A stretch of 15,390 bases of DNA, taken from Trichomonas tenax (lineage: Eukaryota > Parabasalia > Trichomonadida > Trichomonadidae). This document shows positions 1 to 8,148 of this stretch, piece after piece (positions within the stretch are counted from its first letter, which is position 1; every line of letters starts with the position of its first letter). Location: contig JALKBU010001178.1 in the NCBI GenBank assembly GCA_023091735.1, positions 1 through 15,390 of the forward strand. The letters are read 5' to 3'. The position numbers were made by a program, and so were the translations under genes. The notes beneath the pieces are model-generated. The model searched no databases and was not told the DNA's origin. It saw only the letters and a program-made list of their open reading frames with translations.

Positions 1-1176
1 AATGCACATTAGCACAAATATTTATACAAAGGCAACAACAATATACAAATTGATACACTCCAAATAACACATCGGTATTAAGTCACTTTTGAGATATTAA
101 TTTTGAGTATATCTCGACAATGCAGCAATATATTTTTGTTAAATTTTTTCTATCTATTATACACACTATATAATATTCATATATCTATTCAACAGTTTGA
201 TATCCCTCTTCAAATCTTGATTTGTCAAATTAATGCTTTGAAATCCACATCTTTTTTCTTCATATGGAATTAAACACATTACTTACATATTAAACACCTC
301 CAATAGTATCTGACATTACTGATTGAATCGAAGAATAACGATATGAGCCATTATGCAAAGATCAGTTAATCTTGAAAAACTGTGTTTGGAGGAATTTAAA
401 CCCTTGGTCATGTAACACATAACAAGTTAAAACTCTTTCCTAAATATTGCAAAATCAAGTCGGAATCTCATATTTTGATATCCAATATATAGCTTATAAA
501 ATTCACTCAAAACTCAATAGTTTCATCAGAGGAAACTGTTTATGATAATGTCTGTTTAGAAATTCCTCTAAGCCGCTTCCTTCCCCAAAACTACAAACTA
601 TACCAAAAATTTTCTCATCGAGATACTGATTATCTTGGTTTATATTTTTCAAGAAATTATATGTTAAGGGAACGTTCTCAAAACCGAAATATATCATTAT
701 TCATATTTATTGCAAGGTTAATATGCAGATGAATTGTCTTTGCGGAATAAGGAGTTATTTTGTCGTGTAATACTATTGACTGTCACGTATAATAATATTG
801 CAGTGTAATCTATTGAAAAATTTGTTAGTGTAAAGTGATCGGACAAAATGAATAGGGAAAATGAAGTGAATTTCCAATGAAAAATTGGGTCTATAACTTT
901 GCACAATTATAGGATATAGTATAGAATAACTATATACTAAATTAAAATGGATTATCATCAAAAGAGGTGGAGAAATAACACTAAATATTGATTAATTTGC
1001 CATGTAAAAATGATACCGTTTTATTTTTTGAATGAAGATGACGGATTTTAGGTTATCGCAAAAACGATTATGGTTATATCAAAGATGTCTAAAACAGATG
1101 AAAACGTTGATTTCAATGAAAAAATCGATTTATCACTTTTCAATTCAAATTTCTTACTTCAAATTTAATAACATAC
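1..1176. other. AT-rich region without a supported gene
   Basis: No convincing gene. Positions 155-180 resemble the outer end of the inverted-repeat element at 8149-8509 (TATTATAC, then ACACTATATAATAT and TCAT, lacking only 3 and 2 bases). A TGCCATGTAAA motif copy lies at 998-1008. An ATG at 1085 opens a 27-codon frame that ends at TAA 1166. It shares the frame of the downstream small membrane protein but is separated from it by stops. Confidence 0.5.
503..697 (-). CDS. Short hypothetical ORF, possibly a gene fragment
   Basis: A 64-codon ATG-to-TGA frame. I do not recognise the protein. It is less AT-rich than its surroundings, and its mixed composition (G, E, H, F, Y, with a segment DEKIFGIVCSFGEGSG) is more protein-like than chance AT-rich ORFs. 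An in-frame TGA lies just upstream of the ATG, so it cannot extend. No Inr or CCTTT element is placed correctly before it. It may be a remnant of a larger family member or spurious. Confidence 0.2.
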   Translation of the reverse strand: MIYFGFENVPLTYNFLKNINQDNQYLDEKIFGIVCSFGEGSGLEEFLNRHYHKQFPLMKLLSFE

Positions 1177-1206
1177 ATGATGATGGTGATAAATGACATG
1201 AAATCG

Positions 1207-1213
1207 TCACTTT
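1207..1213 (+). promoter_or_regulatory. Initiator (Inr) candidate
   Basis: TCACTTT fits the trichomonad core TCA(+1)YTWY. The putative start A is 1209, 19 nt before the ATG at 1228. A second copy of the same heptamer is at 1135-1141, upstream of the ATGs at 1177 and 1180. Which one is used depends on how the 5' end of the following gene is resolved. Confidence 0.4.
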
Positions 1214-1339
1214 TGGATTTGTTCAAAATGTTCATATTTTGCTGATTTTGCAGAGAAGGTTAAAAATCAGCTGGGTTTAATTGACCAAACTTCGCTCACA
1301 AATATCAGGACGATAGAATCAGCCATAAAAAAGAAAGTA

Positions 1340-1594
1340 ATGATATCTACGACATCCAATCAGCTCGAAGAGTACGATGACACAAACCCAGAGCTTTTTG
1401 CCTTCCTTGTCAGTGCAAAGGGCATTTTGCTCATTGCTTTGACTGGATTATTAGTTTTCTTCGGTGCTATATGCTTCCTTAACTTTTTTGGACAGACTGC
1501 AACTTGCTGCTATGCCAGCGTCGTCCTATTCTCCTTCTTCTTCATCCGCCACATTGTTGGTGAAAATAAGTTGAAGCGAGTGAAGAAGGATTAA
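1340..1594 (+). CDS. Small two-TM membrane protein, true start upstream and unresolved
   Basis: The ATG-initiated part encodes 84 aa with two hydrophobic segments (about residues 28-50 and 54-71) and a basic tail ending KRVKKD, close to a dilysine-type ER retrieval signal. The reading frame stays open upstream to 1202, and from 1241 it looks coding (EKVKNQLGLIDQ...), but it has no ATG before 1340. ATGs at 1177, 1198 and 1228 lie in the neighbouring frame and run into a TGA at 1243. Ignoring one T of the TTTT run at 1237-1240 joins them to the coding frame, giving about 121-138 aa. The TAA stop overlaps a TAAA. Two TMs, short loops and a charged C-terminus recall V-ATPase assembly factor VMA21, but the similarity is too weak to name it. 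Confidence 0.55.
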   Translation: MISTTSNQLEEYDDTNPELFAFLVSAKGILLIALTGLLVFFGAICFLNFFGQTATCCYASVVLFSFFFIRHIVGENKLKRVKKD

Positions 1595-1595
1595 A
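1592..1595 (+). terminator. UAAA poly(A) signal overlapping stop
   Basis: The TAA stop is followed by A, giving TAAA, the tetranucleotide known to direct 3' end formation in Trichomonas and often merged with the stop codon. Confidence 0.4.
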
Positions 1596-1928
1596 TAGAA
1601 TTATGTTCTTAATAAAAGATGTTGATTAGTGATGATGTTAGCTTACTCCAGTTTTTTCTATTTGATATTGTAATCATTCAAAAAAAATCTATTCAAGCAT
1701 TTGACATATCGTTACATGGCATTACATTACTTACATCCTTTCGAATTCTACCTCATGTCCATAATAGATAATACAAATTAATAATTTTATCATATTTTAA
1801 TATTTCAATTTTGAATCGTGTCACGCATGTAGCTGCATTTAGCTCATGTAAGATACTATACACTTGATCATGCAACTACACAAAACATGTTTATTAAAAA
1901 ACAAAAGAAATAATATAACTATCTATAA
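1596..1928. other. Convergent 3' intergenic spacer
   Basis: Spacer between the 3' ends of a + gene and a - gene, AT-rich, with no ORF of note. It holds a TTACATGGCA half-variant of the dispersed motif at 1712-1721. A TAAA on the minus strand (1890-1893) about 36 nt past the TGA of the 477-aa gene is its most likely poly(A) signal. Confidence 0.5.
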
Positions 1929-3362
1929 TCATTCTGTAGGGATATAATACTTTAATATGGACTCTGCGAGTTGGCTAATTTCATCGTTCTCACTATCAAC
2001 TAAATCTTCAAATTTCTGAATATATTCTGGGTGTGAATATATATCTAAAAGTGGATTAATTCCATCTTCTCCTGTCAAGGATAGCAAATTATTAATTGCT
2101 CTCAAGAACCAAATCGTTCCATCGCCTCCATCTTCATCAACATGCACGATTGAGTCTTGGAACACCATTGACTCGATCAATTCATCGAAAACAACATTTG
2201 CTTCAAAAATTGTAAGCGCAAAAAGATAATGGAAGAAAGCAGTCATTGAATAACTTGGTCCTCGATTAAGATTCAGTAAAATCATTGAAATCACTTTTGA
2301 TTGTCTAAAATAGTGATATCTTTCTGTGTTTCCTTCAGTATTTTCTAAATAAAATGCAATAATGTGAACTAATTCTGATCCTGTTTCATATGAATACCAT
2401 TGGATGAAAGTATCGAATAAAACAGTAAATTCTATCGTAGGTAAGTACTCTATGAAGTTTTTGCAAACACTTATTGAAAAATTTCGTCCTAAATATCCAA
2501 TTATCTTGAATAATCGATAAACAAGTGGATCTAATGACTTTGCCCATCCTTTTGCAGCATTATTAATGACAGCTTCCTTAACTTCACCATATGCACTTGT
2601 AAATTGTTCGTTGTTGAATATTTTCACATCAATTTTGAGCAAACCATAAAAACACTTCAAAACATTCATCAAGAAGTTTGACGAAGCATAATTCAAGTCG
2701 AGCGTAAGCATATCTAAGAGATCACACATCGTATCAATTAAATAATAAAATTCAGGCTGAAGTTTCTTGATCATGACATTAAGAATACCTGATATGTAAA
2801 AGCGTGTGTTGTCTATTGGATTTCTCATATAGTTGCATAGACATTCTTGTAAAAAATTTTCACAATCGAATTCTTGAATTGGAATCTTTTCTGTCTTAAT
2901 AAAAGAATACAATAAATGTAATCCTGGTTCCAATAGAAATACTTCTTCACGAGTAATTATGGTCCTTGAAGCTGAAGGAAAATCTGACTCATAAAATTCA
3001 TTACAGAAAGTAGGTAATTTTACAACTAAATCGGCAATTAAATCGATAACTGATATGATTTCTTTTGGTACTTCGTCAAGAATAATGAAAGTTTCGTAAT
3101 AATTTTCGATATCTTGATGAAAATTGCATTCAAGTAAGGTTTTGTTGGTTTCTATGGGGTAGCTTATGAGAACATTATTGATTGCAAGCATTGTTGTTTG
3201 GAATTCTTTAGGATTTTGATTTTCGAAGTATTCTTTTGCACTTAAAACAAGTTGTTTGACGTGTTCTTCGTTATATGGCCGAAGAGCGTTCTGAGTGTCG
3301 ACGAATTCTTTCACAGACTTTTGACTTTCTTTTTGCGCTTTATCTTCGTCTTTGTAATCCAT
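1929..3362 (-). CDS. Uncharacterised 477-aa alpha-helical (ARM/HEAT-like) protein
   Basis: I do not recognise a named family. The protein is soluble, with no signal peptide or TM segment. After a charged N-terminus (about 1-30, Lys/Glu/Asp/Gln) it is a run of amphipathic leucine/isoleucine-rich helices over residues 30-477 (for example LKCFYGLLKIDV and FRQSKVISMILLNLN), the look of an ARM/HEAT-type helical solenoid. Such folds usually act as protein-binding scaffolds, so this role is inference. Near residue 420 an acidic, glycine-rich loop (DEDGGDG) interrupts the helices. The start ATG is well supported: an exact copy of the extended trichomonad initiator overlaps it, implying a leader of only about 9 nt. 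The stop is TGA. The gene lies head-to-tail with the coiled-coil gene upstream, about 560 bp apart, so there is no operon. Confidence 0.85.
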   Translation of the reverse strand: MDYKDEDKAQKESQKSVKEFVDTQNALRPYNEEHVKQLVLSAKEYFENQNPKEFQTTMLAINNVLISYPIETNKTLLECNFHQDIENYYETFIILDEVPKEIISVIDLIADLVVKLPTFCNEFYESDFPSASRTIITREEVFLLEPGLHLLYSFIKTEKIPIQEFDCENFLQECLCNYMRNPIDNTRFYISGILNVMIKKLQPEFYYLIDTMCDLLDMLTLDLNYASSNFLMNVLKCFYGLLKIDVKIFNNEQFTSAYGEVKEAVINNAAKGWAKSLDPLVYRLFKIIGYLGRNFSISVCKNFIEYLPTIEFTVLFDTFIQWYSYETGSELVHIIAFYLENTEGNTERYHYFRQSKVISMILLNLNRGPSYSMTAFFHYLFALTIFEANVVFDELIESMVFQDSIVHVDEDGGDGTIWFLRAINNLLSLTGEDGINPLLDIYSHPEYIQKFEDLVDSENDEISQLAESILKYYIPTE

Positions 3363-3374
3363 AATGAAAAATGA
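3362..3374 (-). promoter_or_regulatory. Extended Inr element of the 477-aa gene
   Basis: On the minus strand this reads TCATTTTTCATTA, an exact match to the 13-nt Trichomonas initiator consensus TCAYTWYTCATTA. Its last A is the A of the ATG. The predicted start is A at 3372, a 9-nt leader. Confidence 0.75.
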
Positions 3375-3925
3375 GGACTTTTCTAAATGAAAAACAAAGA
3401 GAAACTGATCTATTTAATATCAGTTTTAATACATTTTATTTAAAAAATTCAAATATGAATTATAAAAACATAATGTATCAGAAATAAGAAATATATTTAA
3501 ATACTTCAGGATGCTTGATAGTTTGATCAATGTATTGGCTTCTAAACTGTATTTTGATCTTTATTTAACGTATTTTTAGGTAAAATATGAAGAAAATCAT
3601 TTATTGCAGATATAAAAGTGATGGAAATGAATGAGTTTAAGATTAAGATTTCTTGAATTCGTATTTGCAAATTATATCATTTTAGTTTATTAAAACCCAA
3701 ATGATATCAATGTGCAAATTTAACTTAGAATAACTAAATTCCTTGAGTATGTTGGTTGAAAAAAATGTTTTTGGATAGATATATCTTGTTCAAGCAATAT
3801 TGAATTAAACATCATTATCCCCAAATGCTAATAAATTTGTTTCGTTTCTGATTTCGAAAGGACTGTACTCTTGCTTATATTAATCAAAATGAAAAAAATG
3901 AAATAAATTTCGAAGGAAATTCGTA
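3375..3925. other. Intergenic spacer with a strong hairpin
   Basis: AT-rich, no gene. It contains a 55-nt hairpin-forming sequence at 3664-3718, described separately. Confidence 0.5.
3664..3718. repeat. Inverted repeat, about 19-bp stem
   Basis: Arm TTTGCAAATTATATCATTT (3664-3682) pairs with AAATGATATCAATGTGCAAA (3699-3718) with one mismatch and one bulge around a 16-nt loop. It lies between two minus-strand genes, after the stop of the 149-aa gene and before the promoter of the 477-aa gene. Confidence 0.5.
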
Positions 3926-4375
3926 TCATTTTTGCATGTCATTAGCAAGCTCTCGTATTTTTTCTTCGATTTTCTTTGCTGCTTCATCCTTTTTCGCGTT
4001 TTCATTTTGAAGAAATTCCAATTGTTTTTGTAATTCTTCATTCTTCGATTTCAGAGACGAAACTTCTTGATTTATTTCGATGTATTTAGTCTGTGTTGTA
4101 TCAAAGCGTCTGATAAGTTTTGTGATATAATGTACGGATTTATCATAGTTTTGCTGAATGTTTTTCGATGTTTCAATTTGCTTGTTTGCAGCCTCTAGAC
4201 TTATATTAATTTCGTTCGAAAAAATTAAGAAATTGTCGTCATATTCGATGGCTTTAACATATTGTGGACTAATCTCCATAGCTTCTGCAAATCCATCCAC
4301 AATCATATCATCTATTGCGTCCCCTGATATAGAAAACGCAGGAATCGCCGTGAAAACTTCAATATTTTGCTCCAT
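3926..4375 (-). CDS. Uncharacterised 149-aa coiled-coil protein
   Basis: No family recognised. An N-terminal segment with acidic and hydrophobic patches (about 1-55, EVFTAIPAFSISGDAIDDM) precedes a long helical coiled coil (about 56-147). The C-terminal half has clear heptads (EVSSLKSKNEELQKQLEFLQ), followed by a Lys/Glu-rich helix. There is no TM segment or signal peptide. An upstream in-frame TTG would add five residues. I chose the ATG because the only initiator-like sequence, TCATATTTCATGG, ends at it and would place the transcription start about 7 nt before it, downstream of the TTG. The likely role is oligomerisation or scaffolding, which is inference from structure only. The stop is TGA, and no TAAA is seen close by. 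Confidence 0.7.
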   Translation of the reverse strand: MEQNIEVFTAIPAFSISGDAIDDMIVDGFAEAMEISPQYVKAIEYDDNFLIFSNEINISLEAANKQIETSKNIQQNYDKSVHYITKLIRRFDTTQTKYIEINQEVSSLKSKNEELQKQLEFLQNENAKKDEAAKKIEEKIRELANDMQK

Positions 4376-4384
4376 GAAATATGA
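4374..4384 (-). promoter_or_regulatory. Inr-like element of the coiled-coil gene
   Basis: The minus strand reads TCATATTTCAT, close to TCAYTWYTCAT with A instead of T at the fifth position. The putative start is A 4382, a 7-nt leader. Confidence 0.45.
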
Positions 4385-5514
4385 AATCAAAAATATTTTT
4401 TCTTTTCACTGATATTTTTTTATTATAAATATCCGACCACTCAGTCTTTTTTTTCCCGGGGATATGCTTTTCTGGATACACCAAATCCAGATTTGACACT
4501 CTTCTGGTGGTTTGTTACAAATTACATGTCAAAATTATGTGCAAAATTTTTTGCAGAAGTTCAGGCTATTCGGTAGGCCAAATCTTTAAAATCAAGTTAA
4601 TTATTGTATTTAAAATATGTCTATCTAATTTCATAATTTATGTCACATTTTCCTTAATCCCTATCCCGAGCAATAATTTTTATTTGTAAATTATTCAATT
4701 TTTGATATGCTAGGATAAGCTATCCCATCCCAAAAGTAAAGTGATCTGACACATTATATTTACATGTCAAAAACGAGCGTTTTACATAAAGATAAATGAA
4801 ACATGCATAATATGGATGTGCGAATTAGGCACTTTTTGGTTGAGCGCGAACTCAACATTTTTAAAAAGGATCATCACTGCAAGTGCTTTTGCTGAGACAA
4901 ACTCATAAAAGGTTCTTCTAATATGCTTTATAATGCACATTTTATTTTTCGAATCCCATTATTTGTCATTTGGCAAAAATAAAAATTCCAAAAAGAAAAT
5001 CACATTTTTAAGGTTCATGATATAGGAGGGATAAGTTTTTGCATCCCCAATACTTTGGGAAAATGCAGGATCTATATTTTTATTTTATACAGGATTTCTT
5101 TGGAACTCAGTCAATTTTGAAGTTTGAAGAAAATTAAATTTATGAAACGATTATATTATATATATGTAGTCTGATTTTTAAACAAATTTTGAAGATTATA
5201 TGAATAATTCTCAGATTTTTTAACGAAAAAACAACAATTTGTTAATTTCTTATTTTGAATATATGAATTGATTCCAAATATCAAGAGAAAAATTGGTATT
5301 TAAATACCAATTGAAAATCAGAAAATGTGTTGATATTTAGGAACTAGAACTGTTGTATTATCTAAAAATAAAGAGCAATCAGCGTGATCAAATTAATTGA
5401 AAAAGGCAAAGCATAAAAATCAAAATTTTGTTGATGAATAAACATTGTTCGAAGAACAGATTCTAAAAATAAAGAAAAACAGTATCAAAAATAAAAAAAT
5501 GCATGGCTCCTAAA
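4376..5514. other. Long divergent intergenic region
   Basis: About 1.1 kb between divergent genes, with no gene supported. Contents: a small hairpin at 4471-4489 (CTGGAT...ATCCAG); motif copies TTACATGTCA (4522-4531) and TTTACATGTCA (4759-4769); and a 22-bp perfect palindrome at 5291-5312. Confidence 0.5.
5291..5312. repeat. 22-bp perfect palindrome
   Basis: AATTGGTATTT followed directly by its exact reverse complement, about 225 bp upstream of the RPS23 promoter. A related imperfect palindrome (GTATTTAAATAATAC) is at 13504-13518, about 410 bp before the MYB gene. It could be a dimeric-factor site or a cruciform-prone sequence. Confidence 0.5.
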
Positions 5515-5522
5515 AACCGTTT
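5515..5522 (+). promoter_or_regulatory. M3 core promoter element (Myb-recognition-like)
   Basis: AACCGTTT fits the Trichomonas M3 consensus [AGT][AG]C[GC]G[TC]T[TAG], known to be bound by a Myb-like protein. It lies 15 nt before the CCTTT start element, the expected arrangement. Confidence 0.65.
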
Positions 5523-5535
5523 TAATCGTCCATGG

Positions 5536-5540
5536 CCTTT
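5536..5540 (+). promoter_or_regulatory. M5 (CCTTT) transcription start element
   Basis: CCTTT is the alternative trichomonad initiator, where transcription starts at the second C. That predicts a start at 5537 and a 9-nt leader before the RPS23 ATG at 5546. No TCA-type Inr is found here, consistent with M5 replacing it. Confidence 0.65.
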
Positions 5541-5545
5541 TAAGA

Positions 5546-5980
5546 ATGGGTAAATCCAAGGCATGCGGCCGTCTCGCAGCTCGCAAGCTCCGTCTTGCAC
5601 ACAAGGCTAATCTCTGGGCCTCCACAAGCTATCGCCGTGTACACAACACATCCGTCTACAGAACACCACTCGAAGGCGCAGCAATGGCATCCGGCATCGT
5701 CGTCGGCAAGGTCGCCGTCGAAGCTAAGCAGCCAAACTCCGCCATTCGTAAGGCTGTCCGTGTTCAGCTCAAGAAGAACTCTAAGGTTATCACAGCCTTC
5801 GTTCCACGCGATGGTTCCCTCCGTCTCATCGATGATAACGACCGTGTTCTCATTGCTGGTATGGGCCGTTCTGGCCGTTCAGTCGGTGACCTTCCAGGAT
5901 GCCGCTTCAAAGTCATCAAGGTTGCCGGTTTCTCACTCCTCGCCCTCTGGCTCGGAAAGAAGGAAAAGCCGCGCAGCTAA
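5546..5980 (+). CDS. RPS23: 40S ribosomal protein S23 (uS12)
   Basis: uS12 sits at the decoding centre of the small subunit and helps control tRNA selection and accuracy. The 144-aa product is full length (about 143 aa in other eukaryotes) and collinear with the family. It begins MGK; residues 58-69 hold VEAKQPNSAIRK, the decoding loop with the proline that is hydroxylated in many eukaryotes (Pro63 here). AFVPRDG follows at 84-90, GDLPGCRFKVIKVAG at 114-128, and the basic end KKEKPRS. Residues about 17-46 are more divergent than usual. The gene is strikingly GC-rich, with C-ending codons (ctc, cgc, gcc, atc), unlike every neighbour, as expected for codon selection in a very highly expressed gene. 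The start is fixed by the M3/M5 promoter, which would exclude three upstream ATGs (5499, 5503, 5532) from the mRNA. Confidence 0.97.
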   Translation: MGKSKACGRLAARKLRLAHKANLWASTSYRRVHNTSVYRTPLEGAAMASGIVVGKVAVEAKQPNSAIRKAVRVQLKKNSKVITAFVPRDGSLRLIDDNDRVLIAGMGRSGRSVGDLPGCRFKVIKVAGFSLLALWLGKKEKPRS

Positions 5981-5981
5981 A
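5978..5981 (+). terminator. UAAA poly(A) signal overlapping RPS23 stop
   Basis: The stop codon TAA plus the next A forms TAAA; a second TAAA follows at 5985-5988. Confidence 0.45.
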
Positions 5982-6450
5982 TTACTAAATTGCTGATATA
6001 TTTTGCTTGAATACCTTTATTAATGTTTTTATTAGTGATATTTTGATCGACCATCCTTATTTTGAAAGTATCAATTTTTAGCTTTGGGCATTCTTCTCTT
6101 ATAATTCAGTCTTTGTTTTTCTTGTTTTCATTCAGTTTGGACTCGTATTTGATATTTGTTGATTTTTATTTTCTTGCTTCATCCGATTTCTATATTACTG
6201 CACTTATTGACTTACGATTTGACATATAGTTTTACAATTCAATTTGGCTGATTAGAAGATATATTTTTTTGAATTTTGATATCATTGTTATGATATATTA
6301 TACAACATAATATTTATATATGGCTTGAGCTTAGCTTATTTCTCAAAGATTATACGATGTTTGTAGTTTGAAAAAATTTTGGAAATTAATACTCAACAAA
6401 TAGAGTTTTATCTAATAAAAACATAACAAAAATTAAAATTTAAACAAATA
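5982..6450. other. Convergent 3' spacer
   Basis: AT-rich spacer between two convergent genes, no ORF of note. A 7-bp hairpin with a 4-nt loop (ATATCAT/ATGATAT, 6279-6296) is present. A minus-strand TAAA at 6439-6442 lies 9 nt after the stop of the 414-aa gene and is its probable poly(A) signal. Confidence 0.5.
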
Positions 6451-7695
6451 TTATTCGACAATCTTATCATCAGTGAGATTTTGGATTGAAGATTCGATTG
6501 ATGTTAAAGCAAACATTGCATTAAGTGGTGTAACAGTAGACATTTCATCTGGTGAACCATCCCATGAACATCCAAGCAAATTAAACAGCTCATCAATTTC
6601 TTTATAAATATCTGAATATTTTCCTTCCTCTTCATCACATTGTTTCTTGATTTCTTCGTATTCTTTCGTTGCTGCTGCAATCTGTTTGTTGATTTCTTTT
6701 AATCCTGCGTTTGCTTCTTCAATCTCAGCGCTTTCACCTTCTTGTTTGATAATTTTCTCTTGCTGAGACTCAAGAGCCTCAACTTCTTCCAACAACTTGT
6801 TCTTGTTCGCAGTGTGTTCTAAAACAAAATTATAAAGAGAACAATTTTCGCGCTCTAAACGATCTGCTTCAGCAATAACTTCATCTATGGACTTCATATT
6901 CAGTAATTTCAGTGTTTTACTGATCCTATTTTGATACATTTCCGTTTGTGCAGTTAGATTATCTGTTCTATGATCAGGTTTTTGATTTGTTGACTGTTTT
7001 GATTGTATTTCGATTCCTTCTTCGACTGTCTTCTGTAATTCATCCATCTTTTCAGCGTAAAATTGAGCAGCATCTTTATTCGAAACTTGTAATTGATCAA
7101 TTTCATCTTGTATGGCTTCTCTCTGTTGAGAATAGGTACGCTTGCTTTCATGACTTGTCTTTTGTGGTGAATTTGGCTGCTTTTGTTTATCTTCTTGATA
7201 AGAAAGATTTGCTTTACGTAGGTTATCAAGCTGTTCACGTTTTTCAGCTAACAGTACTAAGTTTTGGTTGTACTTGATCGTTGATTTCTCTAATTTAGCT
7301 TCCATTGTCTTGATTTGAGATATTAATTGTTCACTTTCTTTAGTTTGAGTGTAACTCGCGCCGATTCTAGACCTTGCTTTGGATAATTTTTCTTCCAATA
7401 CCTTTCTTTTCTGATCTTCCGATGTGAATTCGTTTGTAAGAATTTGTAACTTGTTTGTTAGATTTCTTTCGAGCTGCTTGAGTCTTGAAAGTTCATCCAT
7501 ATCGTTATTTAGTTTGTTTATGTCACCAAATTCGTCAGCTTTCGGCCTGTATGCCATAAATAGATCTTTTTCTCTCTTTCTCGACTTCGCGCGCTGTTCT
7601 TTCTTCAGCTGCGAAAGAGCCTCACTCTGTGGGCGCCCCAGCGCCTTGACTTTCGCCCGAAACTTGTCTTGAGGCGAAAGTAATGAGGCACACAT
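6451..7695 (-). CDS. Coiled-coil protein, outer dynein arm docking-complex-like
   Basis: This 414-aa protein is coiled coil nearly throughout (about 25-375), with a basic N-terminus (KKEQRAKSRKREK, 31-43) and a low-complexity break at 170-190. Two places recall the CCDC63/CCDC114/CCDC151 (Chlamydomonas DC1/DC2) family. Residues 258-281 (ISKTLKLLNMKSIDEVIAEA...) match the pattern of a helix, a short turn and then DVNEVI in those proteins. The end (DELFNLLGC, a loop, then LNAMFALTSIESSIQNL) resembles their C-terminal globular segment. Those proteins anchor outer dynein arms to doublet microtubules, fitting a flagellate. The family assignment rests on remembered patterns and is tentative; another axonemal or cytoskeletal coiled coil is possible. 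No Inr or CCTTT precedes the ATG. The gene is monocistronic. Confidence 0.6.
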   Translation of the reverse strand: MCASLLSPQDKFRAKVKALGRPQSEALSQLKKEQRAKSRKREKDLFMAYRPKADEFGDINKLNNDMDELSRLKQLERNLTNKLQILTNEFTSEDQKRKVLEEKLSKARSRIGASYTQTKESEQLISQIKTMEAKLEKSTIKYNQNLVLLAEKREQLDNLRKANLSYQEDKQKQPNSPQKTSHESKRTYSQQREAIQDEIDQLQVSNKDAAQFYAEKMDELQKTVEEGIEIQSKQSTNQKPDHRTDNLTAQTEMYQNRISKTLKLLNMKSIDEVIAEADRLERENCSLYNFVLEHTANKNKLLEEVEALESQQEKIIKQEGESAEIEEANAGLKEINKQIAAATKEYEEIKKQCDEEEGKYSDIYKEIDELFNLLGCSWDGSPDEMSTVTPLNAMFALTSIESSIQNLTDDKIVE

Positions 7696-8148
7696 TTATT
7701 TTTATAACGAACGAAAAATTTTGCAATCAATTTTATTCGAAATTTGGATAATACACAAATAATAGAGCCTATTTTCTTTCAAAATTCTCCCAAAAATAAT
7801 ATTTGACACATAAACTTATAATATACCATGTAAATAATTACTTGACAAAAAATTTAATATCAATGATATTCATATTAAACAATCAATTGCAGACTTATTT
7901 ACACATTTATTTTAATTTGATGTTATAGGGTAATTCAGAAATATAGATAAAACTACCTAAAAAGATATTTCACATCTCGATCTAAATATGAAGTTATCAA
8001 TCATTGAAATTGCACGTTTATCAGTAAAAACACATTCAAGATATAAAGAATCAAAATAATCTTTATAAAAAGATCCAAGAGCTCAACTTTTGGAGTATCA
8101 ACATTTCAATGAAAAACAATTTGACATTAATCTATCATAAATTACATT
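7696..8148. other. Intergenic spacer, left part
   Basis: AT-rich sequence between the coiled-coil gene start and the inverted-repeat element. No gene seen. A partial motif copy, ACCATGTAAA, is at 7825-7834. Confidence 0.5.

Noticed and set aside
5503..5553. 16-codon upstream ORF overlapping the RPS23 start
   Set aside because: Predicted transcription start at 5537 lies downstream of its ATG, so it is probably not in the mRNA.
5595..5996. 133-codon ORF in another frame of RPS23
   Set aside because: Shadow of the GC-rich RPS23 gene; the uS12 frame is unambiguous.
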